Positions 1 to 15,000 are shown, counted from the stretch's first letter. The stretch is DNA of 64,000 nt from Sipunculus nudus (GCA_026874595.1 CM049320.1:49366714-49430713); one strand, 5' to 3'. Made by a program: numbers and translations. The notes: generated by a model not told the origin, from the letters alone.

Positions 1-6
1 GAAAAG
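1..6 (+). CDS. CROCC: Possible 3' tip of a preceding rootletin exon
   Basis: The window opens with GAA AAG followed directly by gtagat, a splice-donor-like sequence. Several downstream rootletin exons end the same way (a K or E codon ending in AAG or GAG, then gt, phase 0), and the next exon at 1026 starts in phase 0. I infer the window edge cuts an exon of the same gene. Six bases are too few to be sure. Confidence 0.4.
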
Positions 7-3000
7 GTAGATTTTATAATTCAAGCTTACTTAACCGTTTTATGTTAATTTTTAGCTTCAGGTTATCAATTCTGTTTGTATATTCACTTTCATTTTACTG
101 ATATATGTTTATAAATAACGCACAGTGGAACCTCTCCTAGCGAGCACCTCTATAAAGTGGGCACTTTTGGGCAGTCCCGTTTTTTCTTCTCTTTATTATG
201 TTTAGCTAATGTGCGAACCTCTATATTTTGTTTTCCGGAGCTAATATTGGCACTTCACGGATCTCCTTATAGCAACTTTGTATGCCTTCTGTATAGCGCT
301 TTTAAAAATTTTCAAGATAATATTAATAATATTCATAAATTTTAATAATATCAATCAAAGCAAACTAACCAAATTCAGAGGTGTACATGTGAGCATTGCG
401 TAAAAGTGATTATATTCTACTTGACTGAAGACTAAACTTAGGATGCATGCATACTAATTAGATTAATAGGCCTGCAGCGGCCTAAGTCAGAGATCACCCC
501 ACACTAGATGCCCCTTGGCTAATTAATTAATATTTGTTTGTTTGGCTACCAAGAGTGGAAGGAAGCCCTGCTCATTCACCAAATTAATACTCCGTGATTA
601 GGTGACACAGCTAATTGCCCCTCTGGCCCATCACAGGTACATGCCTACTAGACCAGGGCAGTGTTTATTTAACAGTTGTTACATAATGATTCATACTGTA
701 TATTTGCCATTCGGTATCATAATCACAGCAACTGTTCACTTGTGAACATGTCAACCCCAAATTCAAAGATATTAGCTCAAAAACTTGATCTCATTAAAGA
801 AGGTTTCCTAAGATGATAGTAATTAAATTAGTGACGTACTGTCTTTGCTTAATACCACATGCTGCTTTGCCATTTAGTGCTTATAAGATGAATTTAAAAA
901 AATTGAATTAATATATACATTAATTATACATCGGTCCAGTCCCAAGGGTGCCCACATTATAGAGGTTCCACTGTATATGTCTCACCAAATGATTTAGACT
1001 TTAATTCCACATGTATACACTACAGGCCAAGCGTGTTGAAGAAGAGGCAGGGTCAGCTCAGGCAGAGACAGCTTCCAGACTGTCAGCCACAGAAGCTATT
1101 GTGGAGGAACAGAAGCAGAAACTCGCTGAGCTCAGCAAAGAAGTGGAAACCTTGTCCTCCAAATCTGCTGAGTCATTGAATGAACTTCAACTAAAGGAAA
1201 CCGAGATCAAGGAGCTAACAAATATTAAAAACGCACTTCAAGGTTATCAAACATTTTTCTATTTTATGTGACAGAAATCATGGCTTACCCTTAATATCTA
1301 GTTACATTATGCATTTAATATCTAATGTAAAACCCGATCGAAAACAAAATGACTGGTACAATTAATTTTCATCCATTATTTCTTATTAACTAAACCAAGA
1401 AATTCACATAGAACCCAACATTGTGTGGTACATAAAGCGAAACAACTCAGAAAGCAATGATTAACTCAAAATTACAGTATATTGTTTGGATATTCATTAT
1501 TCATGAAGAAACATTCTGGAATATAATGCCTTATAATAAATTCCCTTGTATGCAGAGGGACGTCGAAATTTATATGTACAACACGGAGAATAAAGGAAAC
1601 GTATTTGATTTGCATGGAAAATGGCATTGTTATTGTTTTTATTGGTGAATATAAATTTTCTGGACTCACTAAAAAATAATCCCTGGATGTTGAAAATCTA
1701 TATAAATTGTTACAGAGGTGTTGAAACGGCTTGCGAATGAAGTTAACCCGTCAAAAGCTATAAACGTAGACAGTTAATATATACATGTATTTCCTTCTTT
1801 CAGAGGAGTTGAAACGGTTGGCAAATGAAGATAGCATGTCCAAAGCTACCATACGTAAACAAGAAAGGGACATAGAAAAGCTAACGCAGGGTGAAGAAGA
1901 CTTCAAGATCTGCCTTCAGAGAGTCAATCAGAAACACAAAGAGGACTTTGAAAAACTGAGGAGAGAAAAGGTTTGTATCAATAAAGATTCAGACAACTGA
2001 ACTTTTTATTTCATTTAGATAACAACGATAAAAATCGCATCGTATATTTATTATGTATATGTTATTAATATTATTTTAATTCAATTTTTAATGAGTTTGA
2101 TACACATGTAATTTACATTTGTGGAATATGAAAATAAGCAGCTACTTTAAACTATATTTTGAACTAAATAACGTGAACCATATGATGTTCTCGCCATTTA
2201 GTTATCAATTCGGTTAAGTAAAAAATGTATTACATTTATTACAATCAACTTCAGCACCCTCAAAATTTCTAATATGTTTGGGCCAAGTTAACAACCACGT
2301 GACATGACCATTCATAATTTAGTTGACTGAAGAATATATCTTGTGTGTTGTAACTTAAACTGGTCTGAATCTGAAAACCTATAAAATCTAAAGACATTGC
2401 TAAACCATTGTTTTTCATGTCTCTTTGTATTCTTTCCATTTAATTAATTATGTAGAAAGCAGATTAACATTCAGCTTCCCTCGTTACAGGAGCAATGTGT
2501 CAGCGAGTTGGAAAAAGAAAAGGACGATTTAAGGAAAAGTCTGAACGCTGAAAAAGAGGAAGTATGTGCAAAAGAGACTGCAAAGCAGGAAGAAACGATC
2601 CAGAATCTCAAAGAAAACCACGAGAGGGCGCTTCGCAAGGCAGTGGAAGACAAGGAAAAGGTGTGGTATATGAGAGAGACAGCATATCTTATTTTATCTT
2701 TTATCATATTTCTCTATAAAAGAAAGTTCATAAGGTGTATCAGATTTTAATTTATACTAGAATGTAAAGTAGGTAGCAATGTTGCTCCACAATGATTATA
2801 ATACTATCACTGTGTCGTACATTGTGCATATTTTCTATAGTAATATTGTTTGCTTTTATCATAAATGTAATGGGTATCATAAAAATGATGGAATTTTTAA
2901 TTTTATTATGTTTAATTCCTCAATAAATTGTCTAAGCTAATGATTATTATGAACTGATAATGTAAACTCTAACACTAGTACGCTTTGCAGGCATTAACAC

Positions 3001-6000
3001 TGTTAAGGCATGACAGTTCAGCTCTTGAGAAGAAAGTAAAAACATTAGAAGCGGAATTAGCATCTGCGAACAGTGACGGTGATAAACTAAGAAAAGAATT
3101 GCAACATATCCGGGAAGAAAAGGAGAACATAGTAAAACAGAACAGCGATCTGGCTAAAGCACTGCAAACGGAGAAAGAGGAAACTACCTCACGATTGGAA
3201 AAAGAGGCAGCCAAACAGACGGAGGCAATAAAAGAACTTCAGGATAAACTTGAGAAGAGTCTGAGAGAGGCCGAGCAGGACAAGGAAGAGGTGTGTGAGA
3301 GAAAGAGAGAGAGGGAGAGGGAGAGAGAGAGAGCTTTATCCACAAACAAAGGGAAAGTCCACGCACATTAACCCACAAATTAAGAGAGAGAAAACACATA
3401 CAGGCCCACACACAATAGAGATAGAACCAAAGCACACACACAAATACCAGGGGCTGATCCAGGATTTAGGAAAGGGGGGAGGGGTCCAACCCAGGAGTAC
3501 TAATGACATAGCCTAAGAAAAAGTTCGCGGACCAGGCCGCTATATTTGGTCTGAAACCCTTAAAAAGATGGCAGCGGCCAAAAAAAAGGGGGGATTCGGA
3601 AGCCCTGAACCCCCCCCCCCCCACCGGACCCGCTTCTGAATACAGAGCGAGAGAGGGAGAGAGAGAGAGCAATCAGAGAGCCCTTGCACAGACCCACAAA
3701 TAAAGAGACCCATTCAAATAAGAAAAATTGCGACACAGAGAGGAAATACTAACATAAAGCTCTAAAATTAGAAATTAACTGAAAGCGGTAAAAAAGACAC
3801 GTTACATGTATGATAAAACTGCAGGGTATATTTATTTTAAATTGAGCATATTTTGACGATTAAATAAATTTTCTTTATTATGTGTCCTAATACAACTGAC
3901 ACGGACTTGGCCTGAAAAAGAAATATAAATGTATTACCAGGGATATTCAAACAGTTCAGTCCTTGATTATTTTTTCGTATCTCCTGCAGGCACTGAAGGC
4001 GTTACGGAAGGATAATCTGGCCCTGGTGGAGAAACTGACAGAGGCGCAGACTGAGCTGGCGGGGGTTAACATGGATTGTGATAAACTGAAGAAGGAAATA
4101 GAGAATATACGTGAAGAAAAAGAGAAAGCTGAAAAACAGCTCACAGAAGAGTTGGCCGACCTCAGGCAACATTTCGAGGACACCACGTAAGTACACAAAC
4201 GCGCACACTATCAAAAAAGCATACACACTGTTATACTAATCAATGTTTGTTCATCATCATTATGTGTTGTGTTCAGTGGTCCTGGCGTGTCTCAATGTAT
4301 ATTGCACCATTGCGTCAAGTATGATGTTTAAATTAACATCATATTAAAATGGCAAAATATCAAACTTCATCAAAGTTACCCAAAGGTTAAAGTCACTGAG
4401 TGAAGTTATAATATTTGCTTTTTGCAGGACAGCACATGAACAAGAGGTAAAGAGTCTTGGCAGTCAAATCCGAGGATACCAGGCCCAACAGGAACAGCAC
4501 GAGGAGCTGAAGCACCAGCTAGAACAGGCTGAGAACAAAGCAGAAGCAGCACTAACAGCTCTGCAGGAAACCAACAAGAAAGTCAGTCAGGGAGAGACAG
4601 CCCGCAGAGAGCTGGAGGAGGCCAACAGGAAGCTCAGCCAGGGTCAGTGGATAATTTTCTCTAAAGGAAAAGTGGTCGTACCCGTAAGGTGGCCATTGAC
4701 ACAGACTCAACTTCAATCACCTCATTACCCCCATAAAGGAATTTATGCCTTCATCCGTCCTTTTTTATTTGTCTGATTTGCTTGTCTAGGCTTCCCAATG
4801 CCAATCATGAGCTTCCAAGTCATGAGCTTGTTACATTAATTAATTGTTCTCCACGATGTTATATGGTATTTTATTGTTACTTATATAAAATGTGAAATGC
4901 AGCAAGTATTTATGCGATGTGTATGCTGATTTACTTAACATAAATAATCGTGACCATGGATGATCATTTTATATTTTTACCAGTGTCGTTAATCAAAGAC
5001 TTCAGAATTGGTCATTTGAGGGATATGCCAGCCGTCCTGTCCACTCCTTATAACCAGGTTGTCGACAGGGTTCGGATAGATTGCATCTCCGATATTTGTC
5101 ATAATTCAACAAACGCTTTAGATGTTTTGAAATGTACGAAACCATTTTAATTTTGATAGAGCTGATTTGAATAAATGTATAAATATATAATACACAGAGA
5201 ATGGAAAAATAGAGCATTTGGAAAAGGAAGTAGAAAAAATCAAGTCTAACCTTGATGAAGAGGTGAAGGTGAAGGACATCGTGGAGGAATCAACAAAGCA
5301 GATACAACAAGAAAACGATAGGCTCAAGAGGGAATACAGCAAACTATCAGACCAGGTCAAAGAGGAACAGCTACAGAGAGAAGGTACGGTTGATAAAAAA
5401 GGGAAATATACATATAATGCTACAGTTAAGGCTAAGAGTTAATTAAAGATGTAATAGAAGATTTTAAATTTGTAATTAACCACGCAGTCGTTATAGGGAA
5501 TATAAAGCTGTAAGTACGCTTAAATCATGGGAAAAAACACTCGGCTAATAAAGTTTTGGTTATGCCTATATTTTAATATGCTTTCGGCTTTGGTATTGAT
5601 TTTCGTGGAAAAAAGTTTTGTTTTAGGTTCAGATGTGCTGTTGTTTACGTGTTCAAATTAATTATCTGCGCATTCCCTCATCTCTTGTATAATCACGTGA
5701 CTGTTGCTGCTGCTATATAAAATGATTTACAAACTGGTCGATCAGAGAATCATTGGTTTCATACTTGATTCACAGAGCAAACTGGACGGGATGTGATCAA
5801 TGGTCAGCAGTTTCACCAAATTTTGTGAAATTTCAAACTTTTCATTCTGTGAAACGAAACTACTTTTTTATTTTTCCACTGTTCGCGTAGTTTTAGAAAA
5901 AGAAAAGATATGCGCGGAGAAGGAGGCATCAGCGCTGCGGACCCGGTTAGCTCAGGTGGAGAGTATGGAGTCCGAACTTAAACAGGCCATGACGGACATA

Positions 6001-9000
6001 GGTCAAAAGTTACAGCAGCTCGATGACCAGCACACTAGGATGGATATTGAGGTAGAATCGATGAATAACCTTTTTTCATATTGTTTTTTGTTTAAAAAAT
6101 ACATTTAAATGAGAGGAGGGCCCATTTATTTATAAAAGAGCGTTCTAATGTGCCTATTCATCTAGCGGACATGACTCAGTAATGGAAGTTCATTGAATTT
6201 GATATAGTAATGATTCATATGGATAAATCTATCGACATAATATATATCAGTTTATGCAGATAAAAATAATATACGCAACTCACAAAAAATACTTTATTAA
6301 CATTCCTTTATCGCACACCTTTAGCATATCGTAAGCACAAAATAACGTCAAGCTTCATAGGAAACTAAGTGCTATTTCTTTTGTATTTCACTGTGTGACA
6401 GCTTGGACTAGCTCTTAAAATGGAACAACAAAGACAGAGAGCACCTTCAGAAGCCAGTCATTTAACGCCGCCCAGTACCACGGTATCTGCAGGTCATAAG
6501 AGTGTAGAAAGTCTTATCCAACCCTCCCACGTGACACCCTCCCATCATGGTCGGCCTGCAGCAAGGCATTCAGTGTCCACACTGACGGTGAGTGTGAGGC
6601 ATGTGGTTTTCCAGTTGAAATCTGTTTAACTTTAAATCTTTAATAACTTTTGACTTGATGGACAGGAAATAAGTATTTCTCATAAGAACACACAGTGATA
6701 TCTGTTTGGTCGGAGCAGAAATCGCACAGCTTCATTTTAACAATTATCACTTTTCTTATTTACACAATTTTTAAAAGAATCTGCGCAGGAATTTGCCATC
6801 TATATTGTAAAAACGGGAAACGGATATATCCCTACAGAAACATTCAGGTTAGCTTTAGTCTGTCATTAAATTGTTGAAATGATAGAACCAGCGCCATTCT
6901 AGGACCCACAGTCACATTAAATGTCTGGTCTCATTATTTCATTAGTGAAAATATTAATATGTACAATCGGTGTAACCCCACGTAACCTTTCCGATGCATA
7001 ACACACATTCATGGAATTTATTGAGGCTCCATTCCTATATATTACATTAAAAACATATAATTTCCATGCATTTTCAACATCTAAATTTAAATTTCACAGG
7101 GTAAATCCAGACCTCCGACAGGTGGCGCCCCTGATGGAGATATAGATCATGAAAGTGCGAACCTCAGATTTCAACAAGAGCAAGCAAGGTAACGAACATT
7201 AAAAATTCTAATGACACAATCTACATTTACCTTATTTCAATACAAACAAAGAGCAGCTTTACAATATAACCTGAATTTTTTATAAAGGAAATAATTTCGA
7301 AAATCGTCTTATTTTTCGTGGTCTCCCATTTCGCCGCTTTCAGAATTCAAATTTGTTGTCAATTCTGCTTGTACTTCAGGTGCGCCAGTTTATCTCAGAT
7401 AAACGCCATGCTCCGTGATGAGCTTAATCAGGCTATAACTGCCAATCAAAGCTTGATGGGTCAAATACGTAAGCTGTCACATGACTGGGAAAGCACGCGA
7501 CAGGAACTGGAAACCAAGGAGAAGAGGTGGGATCAAGATGAACAAGTAAAATACTCCTTCTTGATATATACATATCGCACATTCGTATCGGTTCAATATA
7601 TATATATAATCATACGGTAGAATGTGATTACTAAGGCTGTAATGATGTATTATCTAACGATATGGTGCGGGTACCGATACTGTCATCAAGGTAGGATACA
7701 TATTCCCATAAAACATATTTTCAAATAATTGATCAACGAGATTCCAGTCAACTAGTCTCACCTGTCATGACGTTTCTCGATCCTCTCATGGCGTTTCTCC
7801 TCTCATGGCGAGACTAAGAGGATGATAATAAACGTTCCATGGTTTATTCATTGTCGACTAAACATTAATTAAGGCAACTGGTGATTTGAATGTTAACCTC
7901 GATAACAAAGTATTGTTGGACCTGTTTAGCTTGCCTACGTCAATTTTTTTAGTTTTTATTCTAAATATCATATTAACTCCCTGCATAAAGTGCTATTTAA
8001 ATATTGACTTACTGTACGTATGCATCCCAGGTACAATAGGTCTTAGTCTGATAATTATTTACAAAATATCAATTTCCTGACTAAAGAACTATAACAAGCA
8101 TCTGAAAGCGGAGCACAGCAGAGTCATGGCACTGTGGCGTGACGTCACTGCATTCCGACGAGAGTTCAACGAGATGAGAAGTAAGACAGAAGAGCAGCTT
8201 TACCAAATGCGTTCTGACGTCATGCATACGTCACATGACATTCACACAACCTGCCTGACCTTTGGTGTTAACCAGAGAAGTTCTGAAGCAGATGCTAAAG
8301 TGAGTATACATTAATTAGCTTACCGGAAGGAAGTTCAAATTATTTCCAACGCTTTTTTAAAAGATACTTTTGCACAATTTAAAAATTCCCGAGGTGAACA
8401 GAGTTTTAACTTTCCGAGGATGATTAATATAGATTAAATCTTCAAGTTTAAAAAAGAGCGGAGAGGAAAGCAGAAATTCGTCATATTTATGTATCATTTT
8501 ATCATTAGACCAAGATCACTGAAAAAAAAAAAACAGCAAATTTCCCATATGCCTGATGTAAGCATCGAAAAGTAAGACAATTGTCTCGTAATATGACGGA
8601 TCGGGTACTTGGTATAAGTGGTCATAAATCACCGCACGATGTAGACACGCTAAAGAAAGTGCATTACGCTACATTTCAGCTACATTTAGAAAGAGAGAAA
8701 GAAGTGCGATCTAATTTGGAACAAGAACTCGAAGGACAGAAGAGGCAGTTAAGGGAGACAGAAGCAGAGCGCAGTCGAGTGATGGCGGCGATGAATAACA
8801 AGTATGAGAATTTAATAAGACTGGCAAACTAAATGGCGCATACCACGGCCAGAAAAAAAACAAACATTCAAATTGGATCTGCCCGTTTATCTATGATTTT
8901 AATTCCCCGACCCATGTCCCACTCCCCCAGAAAGTTTTAAAAATCGAAAGGGAGGGCAATAAGAACATCACAAGGGTAAACACTGCTTAAATAAGTATAA

Positions 9001-12000
9001 GAACATCTGCAGAATTCTATTCCGTTCTCGAACTACGTGAGAGGGCAGTATCACACGCTCCCTCTCATGTTATATCCTGGTGTAATCCAGGCCCGGTGAC
9101 TACTGCACCTGCGGGCCATGGGTGTGAAATCCGCCCCAAAGCTGGGTCATACCACCGAGGAACCCCCGAAAGGCGCACTCGTTTGTGAGTGAAACAAGGC
9201 CGTTGGGCACGGCCTTACCATTAAAAGCCTGCAGAGCGCTCTTCCTGGGTGGGTTCGATCGTGAAAAATCTCACTGCAACGGCTAATATATCCCGTTATT
9301 TTATCATAAACAAATGTTTGACATAAATGTGTGTCCTGTCTCAAAAACCCATTATATTACACATTTCATATACATGTGGAGACTTTTGGTAGTTGTATGT
9401 TGGATGTTAATCGTACAGATGTATTCTTTCAGGGTTGATACTCTTTCAAAGAAACTAGCAGATCAAGACCAACAACTAAAAAGCAGAGACATTATGATGC
9501 AAGAAATACGAGAGATGGGTTTAAAACCAGAGTCAGAAGAAACGGTTTACCTCAGCTCTGAGGATGAAGGGGAGGGGGAGGCAGATCTCAACAAACCCTA
9601 CTCGTTTGTTGATTTTGAAAGTGAGGACAAGTACAGGGCACTGTGTAAAATAGCGCACGAGGTGTCACGTGACACCGAGCGTGCCTCAATCGATGACAGA
9701 ATAAACCAAGAGAAGCTACATTTCCCCCAGACACCGGGTTCAAGGTCACTGCAAACACAGTTCAACCCGGAAGCACAAACGGTCTTCGATGCCCCGAAGC
9801 TAAATACAAACGATTTTGGAAATCAGACGGAGGAAGCCCTACAGACAGCTTTGAACAGACATAAAACCCAGATTCATGAGCTGAAGACTCAGCTGCGACG
9901 CACGAAGAAAGAACATATTATGTTAAAGAAACGCATGGCGGAACTACAGAACCGATACTTACAGGCCAAGGAGGATTCTGTGCGAGCAGAATATGAACGA
10001 GACCAAGCGTAAGTCTGTGTTACTGTATCAAGCGACAGTTTACAATCTGTGTTCATTTCTATGTCCAATAAATTCGCCTTTTATTCGGGTCTAAAAGTTA
10101 AACAATCCATCAGTTTAAACTTTTCTCGTTGCTGAGTGAGTTCCGAGGGCGGGGGTTGTATGCAGACTTTTCAAATAGAGCGATCGGGCACCAAGTGCTC
10201 ACATTTATGTATACATATTTTAAGCATATTTAAACATATTTTATAATAATAATTTCTTCTATTTTATATTCCTCAGCACACGTCCACTTCAAAACATACA
10301 GTAACAACAATAAATAATCCTGATAGAATATTTAGAAAAGGCCCTGTTACAAGATATAGAGAGTTTACTTTATCTGGTAACATTCAGTAAGACGCATTAA
10401 TCAGAGGAATACAGATCACATAAGCTGAATGGTGGATGGGATATCATGTTGGAACTTGAATTAGAGAGTATCACTGTTCCTTACTATCATTCATGATGTA
10501 CAGAGCTCAGCATCAAAAAGACTAAAATCGTATTTAAATTTTTTATTTACTGCGGGATGCGCTCTTTAAATCTTGTTTCATTCCATTTTACAGACTCCGG
10601 CTGCTTGAGGAGACCAAATCTGATCGGGACCAAACAAAAACAGAACTTTGTGAATCCAGCGCAAAAATGGTTGATCTCCAGAACTCCAACACAGATTTAT
10701 GTACCCAGTTATCTCGAACAACAGACCAGCGAGACTCACTCAAAGAAGAAAATGATAAATTACAGCAGGAGCAACATCAAATGAAAGCAGATTTAAGAGA
10801 TGCCGCCATGGAAACAGAGAGATGGATGAGGCAGAGTAAGAAATGGTACGAATTTTGTTTTTACAATTTTTCATTGTTTATTTGTGTGTGATACCGGCAA
10901 GCAAAGACTTGTCCGAGTTTGCTGAAATAATCCATGCCCCTTTTATTTCTTTTTTGGGACTATTTGTAATTAAACATGATGGTTTCTTCTCTAATCCTAA
11001 ACGACATTCACAAGAAGCAGAGAATATTGGGAAAGGTTGGAATATGTACTTATCAGATTTATTATTTCACAAAAATATAGAATAAAGAATAGCTTTTAAG
11101 AACCAGAGAGATGTATTGCGGGTCTAAATTTTGTTTGTATGCGATTATCACTTCTCACAACTCAGTATAAACATGCCCCACTAGCAGTTTTCTGCCGCTA
11201 GGAACGAACTAACCATTCGCTCACATGTTACAGCCAGGAAGACCTGGAAGCCGCAGAGAACAGAATGTCGGCAGTACTGGAGGACCTGGCTAACACAAAG
11301 GAAAACATCAGCTGTGCTCTGTCCGAGGTCGGGGCATCCACGGAAGAACTGGCCGAGAGGGGTAGGAAAAGATACCTTGTGTTTTTGTTATATTTCTGAG
11401 AATTATGTTAACAAAGGAAGTTTAGGGTAGGGACTTTTTGAGTCAGCCACTGCTTTAGAGTCTCATTTAAAATATATAGATTATCTTTTATATCTTTTCA
11501 AATACTAAAGCCTTTATGTCATAACAAGAGTTTAAGACGTTTGGATACTTTTTAACCTAATATCTGGAAATTTTGTATTTGTAAAGCCTCGTCATATGAT
11601 AATCGTTATCCTGATTGTTCAGGCACTGTCAACTTCTGTTCATTATTTTGTCAAAAAGGATTGTGAAGGATGTTACAAAACATACTTTTACTAGATCAAG
11701 AGCTTTCACAAGCTGAGACAGTCAAAGCTGAGCTGGAAAAACAGATCAGTGAGCTGAAGCAGCAGCAGTCAGAGCTACGAGCTGAGTTGTCTAAGATGCA
11801 GGACACCAACTCGGGCCTTGCACAGGATAAGATAGAGCTGAATAGACTCATTAGCAGGGTACGTCAGCTTACGTTAACGGTATTTAACAATGTCATTATA
11901 TTCACAAGTCTAGTATTGAAGTGAAAGGTCACATTGATAAACACAGTATTTAAAGCTGCTCTCTGATTTATCCATTTCTGTACAAAAAAATATAGGAATA

Positions 12001-15000
12001 TGATTAAAAGTGTTTTACACGTGGTCCTCTGGCTCACACAGGCGTCCTTACTAATTCCGCCCTAATACTTTCACTTCTACCCAGATGGCCCAAATGTTAA
12101 CAAACCAAAGTAAATATTGCTTTGAAGAATTATTAGATAATCTAATTTGCATGATCGATTGTTCAGTTTTTTGTGTGATGCATTGAACGTTATGAAGTAG
12201 ATTAGCTTTTCTCCGGTTGCATATCATGAAATGGATATGTAACAAATATGTAGTCTCTATTTCTAGATTGGACAACAGAGGTCGGTTGAAGTTCCGCAGC
12301 TTTCGTCGCCCGACAAACACTTTTTACAAGAAACACCGGAACGATTTCAAGGTCTGATTTTATGGTCGATATTACCATATAAAACAGCCGTTTGTTTTTG
12401 ACTGAATATTTAAAAGTCCGTTTATTTACATATAGTTAAAAATGTTCAGTCATGTTATCAAAAGAACATTTACTTGTTTTCGGACAGTTAAAGAACTGAA
12501 TAGCATATTTTACTGACCATCGGTTTATCCTTTCTGTTTTGAATAAATATGATATAGTGAACGAGTAACTATGTACTTTCTCAACGTGAACGTTTATATT
12601 GCCAGTGCCATCCAGCATGACCACTTGTGTAATTAAAATAAAACAATTTTATATTTTAAAACCTGTCGAGCTGTCCCGAAATTATGATTATGCATGAAAG
12701 AAGCACTTATATTTCTAAACAAATACATCCAGCTACAAATACTATACATCCACTGAGAGTTAACATTCAAATTTAATTAGCTTGACAGATTTTCACTCGA
12801 TTTTATGCATGAGCATATTTTGCCTACATGCGCTTCCCATATTTTGGTTTTCTACGTTTTATGTACTGTTGTTGAAAATTGTAAAAAAATTAAGAATTTT
12901 TTGTCGTTCTTTGTTTAGTATGTTGCCATAGTGTGGGTCAGAAGGATGAAATAATCCGATATATATTGGTGTTATGATACAAAACGAGAAGGAAATCGGT
13001 ATAAGCTGTTCCTCTATATTGATTTAAACAATTCATATATTATATATTTTCTGCCTTGCTTTAATCACATGAACTACATGTTTACACACAAATTCATGGA
13101 TGTCATATATTACTATAAAGGGTTTCAATTTTATGTACTTCATGTATATGTATGAATAAATAAATTAAAATATATATATATATAATATTCATTGCAAGAT
13201 TAAAAACTAGTGTATAGGGTAAAACATTTATGCCCTAACGCAACAATTTTATAAACTTTTCTAATTATTTAATAGAAAAAATACAATTATATCTTTTTTA
13301 AGGATGAAAAGTGTTTTATTTCAGCTTTTGTACTCTATTCAGGGAAATACTATTAGATTTGCATCTTACTATCGCATTTAAAATTGGTTCAACATTGTTT
13401 TTTACTCAGATGATCGCAGAATCCATCCTGATGAAAGCCGTGACAGCTTAGAGACCGAACTCGTCATGCAGAGCCGAGAAATTACTGCACTTACAGAACA
13501 ACTGCAAGATGTTAGTAAAATCTTGTATACACATTTAATGCAAATATTATATACGCAAAGTTACAAATATCTGACATTTAAGTCAAATAGAGATATAGTT
13601 AAAATATACATTTTGTTTTTTTTTTAACTGGGAGATTATATTAGGCTTATATTTTGCAGTTGGAACGTACAAGATGAATTGTGGAGTTTTACATTTAAAA
13701 ATTTTATTATATACCTTCTACCACTTTGAATGTAAGAAAAAGAATGAGCATTGCATCATTAACGCTTAATTACAATTGATAAAATATTTTTTTCTTTTTA
13801 TTTCATAAGAATTAAATATAAAAGGTAAATTGGACACAAGTATGTGCATATTATGTGTGATGTGTTGACTTTATACTACATGGATGATGAACACGTGTTA
13901 TATTGATGGTGTATTGTCTACCTGTGCTCCATAGATGATGTGTCAGAAGCGGACGCTGGTGGATGAACTTATTGACGCCAGAAAACGTAATGACTACTCG
14001 TGTCAGGAAAACACACGACTGGCCAACGAGAAATTGGACGTGGTCAAACAAAAGACTTCCCTTGCCATGCAATTGCGGTCTTCCAGTCAGGAAATCAAAC
14101 GGAATACTGACGTCATTTCCGGCCTTAAAGCGCGGGAAAACGAACTCGAGAGTAATTTACGTGAGACCCAGAAACGCAATGCGGAACTGATGGGGAAACA
14201 AGATCGACTTGTGGCTGACAACGGGGAACTTATCAAGCAGCTTAATATAAAGAAAGGTATAACCCTTCACATTCCATATAATTTGTTATATAATACAACA
14301 TCAACATTGCTTTAAGTTGTTTGTCAGAAAATTGCCCATACTAAGCGAGTAAAGCTCATAATTAATCTTCTCGTTGATAAAAGATAAGGCAGATTTACCC
14401 ATCCATTGCTCACTAGAATATTGAGACAAGCAAACCTTGTATCTTTTCAGCGTCACAGGAGATCGGCTCTGTCCTACTCCGTCTAACCATCAATTAACAT
14501 TTTATGAATCGCAATATCTCAAACATCATTACTCATAACCAATTCAAATATCATTAGCGTATTATTTATATTATGTCTCTTCCTCTGATAAGGTTATGTC
14601 ACATTTGAATAGTCGTTCTTTATCATAAAGATATTTTCTTATTTGCACTTCTAATTAACAGGGCACGTGTATCCATGGGTTTCCTTCGTTGCTAAATGTT
14701 TCGCTATTTAAATTAGTTTAATGAAGGCTGCGTGAGGTAATGTTGTCAAAAATCTTGACCCAAAAATACGGGTTTTCACATTCCACCTCGCCGGGACATG
14801 TGTTACCTATGACAACATTTCTCGTTTATTGTCTTTCACGCTGTCCATTCCATCTTCTCTCTGCTGTTCTACTCTTTACTTATATTGTGTACTGTCTTCA
14901 CTCTTTCCAGCTGATGTTTTACGATTGGAACAAACATGCGATGAGAAGAGTACATCATTGAAGGCATTAGAATCTGAGATTGCTCAACTTAAACAGAAAC

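Noticed and set aside
157-345. Short open frame near the left edge
   Set aside because: It lies inside the inverted-repeat element and shows no recognisable motif.
1713-1772. Alternative (mutually exclusive) exon 2
   Set aside because: The segment has an in-phase stop after about 20 codons and no matching donor, so it is better seen as a relict.
9055-9305. Possible SINE with a B-box-like 'gtgggttcgatcgtg'
   Set aside because: No convincing A box, second copy or boundaries were found in the window.
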